DNA of 64,000 nucleotides from Cellulomonas sp. ES6 (GTDB lineage Bacteria > Actinomycetota > Actinomycetes > Actinomycetales > Cellulomonadaceae). Numbering within the stretch: position 1 is the first letter of the stretch; each line of letters begins with the position of its first letter. Made by a program: the position numbers and the translations under genes. Below the pieces are notes generated by a model. The model was given only the letters and a program-made list of their open reading frames with translations. It did no database searches and had not been told where the DNA came from. Below, one piece after another: positions 59,904-64,000 of this stretch. The stretch is taken from contig NZ_CP125655.1 of assembly GCF_030053835.1 (NCBI RefSeq), positions 2,108,001 to 2,172,000 of the forward strand. Direction: 5' to 3'.

Positions 59904-60123
59904 CCACCCTCGCTCCCTCCCGTCCCCCACCCCACCTCCCGTCCCCTCCTCACCACACGACCGTTCGGATCCGAACGAACGGACACGCCGGGCGTGCCGG
60001 TGCGATCGGATCCGTCCTGCCCCCTGAAGGGGCGTGCGTGGACGCGTGGGCGGCGGGCGCGGGTGGTCCGAGCGCGGCGGGCGCGGGTGGTCCGGGCGCG
60101 GGTGGCGTGCCAGGCTCGACGCC
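59904..60123. repeat. 220-base gap with pyrimidine tract, palindrome and tandem repeat
   Basis: No gene seen. From 59904 to about 59955 the + strand is almost only C and T. CGTTCGGATCCGAACG at 59962-59977 is a perfect 16-base palindrome. A 24-base unit beginning GCGGCGGGCGCGGGTGG is repeated at 60050-60073 and 60074-60097 with one change, followed by a partial third copy before the TsaC-like gene. Confidence 0.7.
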
Positions 60124-60744
60124 ATGGCCCGGTACTTCGACGTCCACCCGCACGACCCGCAGGCCCGCTCGATCGGCCAGCTCGTCGCGCTGCTCCGCGA
60201 CGACGCGCTCATCGCCTACCCGACGGACTCCGGCTACGCGCTCGGCTGCCGCATGGAGAGCCACACGGGTGCCGACCGCATCCGCGCGATCCGGCACCTC
60301 GACGACCGGCACCACTTCACGCTCATGTGCCTGGACTTCGCGCAGCTCGGACAGCTCGTCCGTCTGGACAACGCGCCGTTCCGCGCGATCAAGGCCGCCA
60401 CGCCCGGGCCGTACACGTTCATCCTCCCGGCCACGAAGGACGTGCCGCGCCGGCTCGCCCACCCGAAGAAGCGGACCGTCGGCGTGCGCATCCCCGACAG
60501 CCGCGTGGTGCAGGCGCTGCTGCGCGAGCTCGGTGAGCCGCTGCTGTCCTCGACGCTGATCCTGCCCGGGGACACCGAGCCGCAGACCGACGGGTGGACC
60601 GTCAAGGAGGAGCTCGACCACGTCGTCGACGCCGTCGTGGACGCCGGCGAGTGCGGCACCGAGCCGACCACCGTCGTCGACTGGTCCGAGGGCTACCCGG
60701 AGGTCGTCCGCGCCGGCGCCGGCGACCCCACCCGCTTCGCCTGA
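60124..60744 (+). CDS. L-threonylcarbamoyladenylate synthase family protein (YrdC/Sua5 type)
   Basis: A 206-residue YrdC-domain protein. The core [19 protein letters not shown] and the [16 protein letters not shown] and [19 protein letters not shown] segments match the family that makes threonylcarbamoyl-AMP for the t6A tRNA modification. It could be a paralogue (YciO-like) rather than the essential TsaC, because the gene lies outside any tsa cluster and has a C-terminal extension of about 30 residues. ATG 60124 is used; the upstream frame is covered by repeats. Confidence 0.85.
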   Translation: MARYFDVHPHDPQARSIGQLVALLRDDALIAYPTDSGYALGCRMESHTGADRIRAIRHLDDRHHFTLMCLDFAQLGQLVRLDNAPFRAIKAATPGPYTFILPATKDVPRRLAHPKKRTVGVRIPDSRVVQALLRELGEPLLSSTLILPGDTEPQTDGWTVKEELDHVVDAVVDAGECGTEPTTVVDWSEGYPEVVRAGAGDPTRFA

Positions 60745-60771
60745 CCCCCGCCCCGCCCACCCCGCACCCCG

Positions 60772-60839
60772 CGAGGTCGTCAGGTCGGGCCGAGGTCGTC
60801 AGGTCGGCGTGACGACCTCGGACGGACGTGACGACCTCG
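60772..60839. repeat. Nested inverted repeat built from CGAGGTCGTCA
   Basis: CGAGGTCGTCA occurs twice (60772-60782, 60791-60801), then its complement TGACGACCTCG twice (60810-60820, 60829-60839). The copies can pair as an inner and an outer stem. Located between the TsaC-like and uracil-DNA glycosylase genes. Confidence 0.75.
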
Positions 60840-60883
60840 CCGGAGCGAGCGCGCCGCAGCGGCCGGGGGCGGAGGATGGGGGC

Positions 60884-61636
60884 GTGCTGCCTGACGACCG
60901 GACCCCGGACGACCCCGGCTACCCGGCCGCCGCCGCGTCGGCCGCCCTCGACCTCGCGGGGCTGGACGGCGCCGTCGTCGAGTGCCGGGCGTGCCCGCGG
61001 CTGGTGGCGTGGCGGGAGCACGTCGCGGACGTGAAGCGGGCGGCGTTCCGCGACCAGGAGTACTGGGCCCGCCCGGCCCCGGGGTTCGGGGACCCGGACG
61101 CGGAGGTGCTGGTCGTCGGGCTGGCGCCCGCCGCGCACGGCGCGAACCGCACCGGCCGGATGTTCACCGGCGACCGGTCGGGCGACTTCCTGTTCGCCGC
61201 GATGCACCGCGTCGGCATGGCCTCGCAGCCCACGTCGGTGCACCGCGGGGACGGGCTCACGCTGACCGGCGTGCGGATCACCGCGCCGGTGCACTGCGCG
61301 CCGCCGGACAACAAGCCGCTGCCCGAGGAGCGCCACCGCTGCGGACCGTGGCTGGCCCGGGAGCTCGAGCTCGTCCGCCCGCGGGTCGCGGTGGTGCTCG
61401 GGGGGTTCGGCTGGGACGCCCTGCTGCGCACCCTCGACGAGCAGGGCTGGGCCGTCCCGCGCCCGCGGCCCCGGTTCGCCCACGGCGCCGAGCACGTCGT
61501 CGAGCACCCGCGCGGCGACAGCCTGACCCTGCTGGGCTGCTTCCACGTCAGCCAGCAGAACACCTTCACGGGCCGCCTGACGCCGGACATGCTCGACGCC
61601 GTCCTCCGCCGCGCCCGCGCCCTGACACCCCCCTGA
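60884..61636 (+). CDS. Family 5 (UdgB) uracil-DNA glycosylase
   Basis: A 250-residue 4Fe-4S DNA repair enzyme. Motif [21 protein letters not shown] is the family-5 signature, and motif B is [10 protein letters not shown] near the C-terminus. Cysteines for the iron-sulfur cluster occur in [20 protein letters not shown] and GCFHV. It removes uracil or deaminated bases from DNA, useful in GC-rich genomes prone to cytosine deamination. GTG 60884 avoids placing the intergenic inverted repeat inside the gene; GTG 60809 is a longer alternative. Confidence 0.92.
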   Translation: MLPDDRTPDDPGYPAAAASAALDLAGLDGAVVECRACPRLVAWREHVADVKRAAFRDQEYWARPAPGFGDPDAEVLVVGLAPAAHGANRTGRMFTGDRSGDFLFAAMHRVGMASQPTSVHRGDGLTLTGVRITAPVHCAPPDNKPLPEERHRCGPWLARELELVRPRVAVVLGGFGWDALLRTLDEQGWAVPRPRPRFAHGAEHVVEHPRGDSLTLLGCFHVSQQNTFTGRLTPDMLDAVLRRARALTPP

Positions 61637-61644
61637 CGCCCCAC

Positions 61645-61723
61645 CCGCCGAGTTCGGCACGTCCGTGGCGAGGTCGGCAGCTCGGACTGCCGACCTCGCC
61701 TGGGACTGCCGAGCTCGCGGCGG
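61645..61723. repeat. Nested inverted repeat built from GAGGTCGGCAG
   Basis: The inner stem GGCGAGGTCGGCAG (61667-61680) pairs perfectly with CTGCCGACCTCGCC (61687-61700) around CTCGGA. The outer arms CCGCCGAGTTCGGCA and TGCCGAGCTCGCGGCGG pair with few mismatches. It lies between convergent UDG and SDR genes and resembles the element 0.8 kb to its left. Confidence 0.75.
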
Positions 61724-61740
61724 AGGGGTGGGTGCGCGGG

Positions 61741-62640
61741 TCAGCTCAGGGGGCGGCCGCCCGTGACGCCGATGCGGTCGCCCGTGATGTAGCTGGACTC
61801 CTGGCTCGCGAAGAACACGTACGCCGGGGCGAGCTCCGCGGGCTGCCCGGCGCGGCCGAGCGGGGTGTCGCCGCCGAACTGCTCGACCTTCTCGGCGGGC
61901 ATCGTCGCGGGGATCAGCGGCGTCCAGATCGGCCCGGGCGCGACGGCGTTGACCCGGATGCCCTGCTCGGCGACCTGCTGGGCGAGGGCCTTGGTGAAGT
62001 TGAGGATCGCGGCCTTCGTCGCGGCATAGTCGATGAGCTCCGGGCTCGGCTGGAACGCCTGGACCGACGTCGTGTTGATGATGCTGGCGCCCTCGCCCAG
62101 GTGGGCCAGCGCGGCCTTCGTGATCCAGAACAGCGCGTAGAGGTTCGTCTTCAGCGTCCGGTCGAGCTGCTCGGTCGTGAGGTCCAGCAGGCCGCCGTCC
62201 TGGGCCATCTGGTACGCCGCGTTGTTGACGAGGACGTCGAGCCCGCCGAGCTCCTGGACGGCCCGCTCGACGAGCTCGCCGCAGAACGCCTCGTCGCGGA
62301 TGTCGCCCGGGCACGTCACGGCCCGCCGACCCGCGGCCTCGACCAGGCGGACGGTCTCCTGGGCGTCGTCCTCCTCCTCCGGCAGGTACGAGATCGCCAC
62401 GTCGGCGCCCTCGCGCGCGAACGCGAGCGCGACCGCCCGGCCGATGCCGGAGTCGCCGCCGGTGATGAGCGCGCGCCTGCCCTCGAGGCGTCCGGAGCCG
62501 ACGTAGGTGTCCTCGCCGTGGTCGGGCTGCTGCCGCATGTCGTCCGTCAGGCCGGGGTGCGCGATCTGCTGCGCGGGCTGCTCCGGCGCGGGGTGCTGGG
62601 TGCTCGGGTCCTGGGGTGTCGTCTGGTCGCTCATGCTCAT
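61741..62640 (-). CDS. Stress-type SDR oxidoreductase (GSP39/YhdF-like)
   Basis: A 299-residue classical short-chain dehydrogenase with an extended polar N-terminus (about 1-50) typical of general stress protein 39-type enzymes. Motifs: TGGDSGIGRAVALAF (coenzyme), NNAAYQM, and catalytic YAATK with the preceding Ser in INTTS. NAPGPIWTPLIPATM-type segment closes the active site. ATG 62640 or 62634 are both possible starts. Substrate unknown. Confidence 0.9.
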   Translation of the reverse strand: MSMSDQTTPQDPSTQHPAPEQPAQQIAHPGLTDDMRQQPDHGEDTYVGSGRLEGRRALITGGDSGIGRAVALAFAREGADVAISYLPEEEDDAQETVRLVEAAGRRAVTCPGDIRDEAFCGELVERAVQELGGLDVLVNNAAYQMAQDGGLLDLTTEQLDRTLKTNLYALFWITKAALAHLGEGASIINTTSVQAFQPSPELIDYAATKAAILNFTKALAQQVAEQGIRVNAVAPGPIWTPLIPATMPAEKVEQFGGDTPLGRAGQPAELAPAYVFFASQESSYITGDRIGVTGGRPLS

Positions 62641-62840
62641 CCATCGTCCGGGTCCTGGCGGGAAGCGCCACCCGGGCACGGACCCGCGGGCGCCCGAGTT
62701 GCCGCCCCGGTCCGGGTCACCCCACAGTGGCCCCCGGCCGGCACGCGCGCCACCAGCACGTCCACCCCGCGCGCACACCGGCCGCACGGGGTCCGCCCAC
62801 GCAGGATCTAGGGTGGCGGACCGTGGCCGACAGGAGGAAC

Positions 62841-63119
62841 GTGACCGACGACGAGCAGTACGTCGAGATCTGGGGCGACCGCGTGTCGCTGCGGGACCTG
62901 GTCGTGGCGCTCGCGGTGTGCGCCGCGGCGACCGTCCTGGCCGTCGTCGCCGGGCGGGCGCTCGGGTCCTCGGAGTTCTTCTGGGGCCTGGGCGGGGCCG
63001 TCGTCGGGTTCGGCGTCGCCGTGCTGCTGGTGCGGCCGAAGCGCGACGTGCAGATCGTCGCCGACGACGCGGACGCGGCCTCCGCCGCGCCCGGCGCCCC
63101 CGCCGGCCCGGCCGCCTGA
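62841..63119 (+). CDS. Small membrane protein preceding a TctA-like permease
   Basis: A 92-residue protein with two hydrophobic helices (about 18-38 and 45-66) between a charged N-terminus (TDDEQYVEIWGDRVSLRD) and an Ala/Pro/Asp tail. GTG 62841 follows AGGAGG closely; GTG 62823, eight bases after TAGGGT, is an alternative leaderless start. The next gene begins ten bases later, so it is likely a small partner subunit of that permease, analogous in position to TctB. Confidence 0.7.
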   Translation: MTDDEQYVEIWGDRVSLRDLVVALAVCAAATVLAVVAGRALGSSEFFWGLGGAVVGFGVAVLLVRPKRDVQIVADDADAASAAPGAPAGPAA

Positions 63120-63129
63120 GCCGCCGACC

Positions 63130-64000
63130 GTGGACCTCGCCCTCCTGCTGCCGATGGCCGGCGCCGCGCTGGCCGCCGTGCTGCTGTACACGCTGATCGG
63201 CTTCATCCCCGGGACCGACGAGACGTCGGTGCTGCTGCCCGTGACGCTCGCGCTGGTGCTGGCCGGCACCGACCCGCAGGTCGTGCTCGCGTTCTTCATC
63301 GCGGCGGTCGTGACGCTGAACCTCACGAACTCGATCCCGACGGCGCTGGTCGGGCTGCCCGGCGGGGTGCTGTCCGCGCCGATGATCGACCACGCCCTGA
63401 CGCTGAAGCGGGAGGGCCGGGCCGCGGAGACGATCCGCAAGATGGCGGCCGGCTCCGTGGTCGGGACGCTCGTCGCGGTGCCGCTCGCGCTGCTGATCGC
63501 CGGTGCCATCACCCCGTGGGCCGAGCAGCTGCGCGAGTACGGCTCCCTGCTGTTCGTCGGCGGTGCGGTCGTGCTGGCCCTGCTCGGCCGCAACCGGGTG
63601 CTGTCGCTGCTCGCGATCATCCCGCTGGGCCTGCTGTTTCAAGGGGTGCAGGCGCTGTACCGGCAGACCGGCGTCCTGCCCGAGGACGGCACGATCACGG
63701 TCTCGTTCTTCCTGTCGATCACCGCCGGCCCGCTGCTGCTGAGCCTGGCCACGCTGCTCAACCCGACGCTGCGGGAGGCGCTGCCCCGCGGCCCGCGCAC
63801 GCCGGTGCGGATCACCCGGGGCGAGCTCCGGGGCGCACCGCTCAGCCCCCGGCGCCTGCTGACCCGCGCGGAGCTCGGCGCGAGCGCGACGGTGTCCGCC
63901 GCGTCGACGCCGCTGTTCTTCCTCAGCCCCGTCGCACTGACCCTGCTCATGGGCGAGGCCGCGGGGGCCCGCGCGAAGCAGGCGCGCGACCGCGCGTCCC
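63130..64000 (+). CDS. TctA-like membrane transporter, C-terminally cut by window edge
   Basis: An open reading frame of 290 codons without stop at the window end. Several hydrophobic helices are visible, with FIPGTDETSVLLPVTLAL and ALVGLPGGVLSAPMIDHALT resembling the paired Pro-Gly re-entrant motifs of TctA (tripartite tricarboxylate transporter large subunit). GTG 63130 is ten bases behind the small membrane protein gene. No binding protein (TctC) is seen, so transport mode and substrate remain open. Confidence 0.7.
   Translation, partial: MDLALLLPMAGAALAAVLLYTLIGFIPGTDETSVLLPVTLALVLAGTDPQVVLAFFIAAVVTLNLTNSIPTALVGLPGGVLSAPMIDHALTLKREGRAAETIRKMAAGSVVGTLVAVPLALLIAGAITPWAEQLREYGSLLFVGGAVVLALLGRNRVLSLLAIIPLGLLFQGVQALYRQTGVLPEDGTITVSFFLSITAGPLLLSLATLLNPTLREALPRGPRTPVRITRGELRGAPLSPRRLLTRAELGASATVSAASTPLFFLSPVALTLLMGEAAGARAKQARDRAS

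Noticed and set aside
1..64000. Insertion sequences or transposases
   Set aside because: No transposase-like protein or paired terminal repeats with a gene between them were recognised.

Overview
The window is very GC-rich DNA with G/C at almost every third codon position, many GTG starts, tight gene packing and frequent 4-base GTGA/ATGA overlaps. F420-linked enzymes, an ECF42 sigma factor with a YciI partner, LAxTG-type sortase signals and sugar ABC cassettes with LacI regulators point to an Actinomycetota saprophyte. A Cellulomonas-like member of the Micrococcales is most likely. This assignment is by inference; no rRNA or other marker lies in the window.

Layout, left to right. 1-1528: gluconate uptake and phosphorylation (partial permease, gntK) with a divergent GntR/FCD regulator. 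1676-4539: a three-gene extracytoplasmic electron-transfer operon (ferric-reductase-like membrane flavocytochrome, FMN-binding protein, ApbE). 4556-6440: YtxH-like protein and APC permease. 6472-9018: a four-gene operon in which every junction is a 4-base overlap: WXG100-like protein, REase-fold polymorphic toxin, and two paralogous putative immunity proteins. 9128-11043: PPK2, GNAT acetyltransferase, RsbW-like ATPase.

11063-17828: sugar cassette 1 (LacI, binding protein, two permeases, GH1, divergent GH43), tied together by four CAACGTTG operators. 17880-27615: cell-surface region with a 1957-residue sortase-anchored protein, a divergent ECF sigma factor fused to an anti-sigma zinc finger, a membrane helix and an extracellular domain, and a second sortase substrate whose anchor is out of frame. 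27628-30915: RluA, DUF3892, YidC-like/DUF6412 pair and a Phd/VapC toxin-antitoxin pair.

31039-36562: sugar cassette 2 (GH172, permeases, binding protein, divergent LacI). 36772-39964: soluble chemoreceptor, TetR and MFS exporter. 39903-45796: sugar cassette 3 (GH32, permeases, binding protein, LacI). All three cassettes lack an ATPase gene and carry a strong hairpin between the binding protein and the first permease. 45956-48855: TM2 protein, PPOX protein, YciI plus ECF42. 49159-52834: DUF3800 orphan, siderophore-interacting reductase with a DtxR-type box, ferritin/VIT iron transporter, small phage-like protein. 52905-55474: F420 oxidoreductase, QorB-like reductase and divergent HxlR regulator. 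55596-64000: FKBP lipoprotein, EF-G-like GTPase with an abnormal G4 motif, MerR, methyltransferase, TsaC-like protein, family-5 uracil-DNA glycosylase, stress-type SDR, and a TctA-like permease running off the end.

Two window-wide patterns stand out. Several genes have an apparent leaderless promoter (TANNNT ending 6-7 bases before the start). Several intergenic gaps hold nested inverted repeats made by iterating one short word in both orientations, with a different word at each locus.
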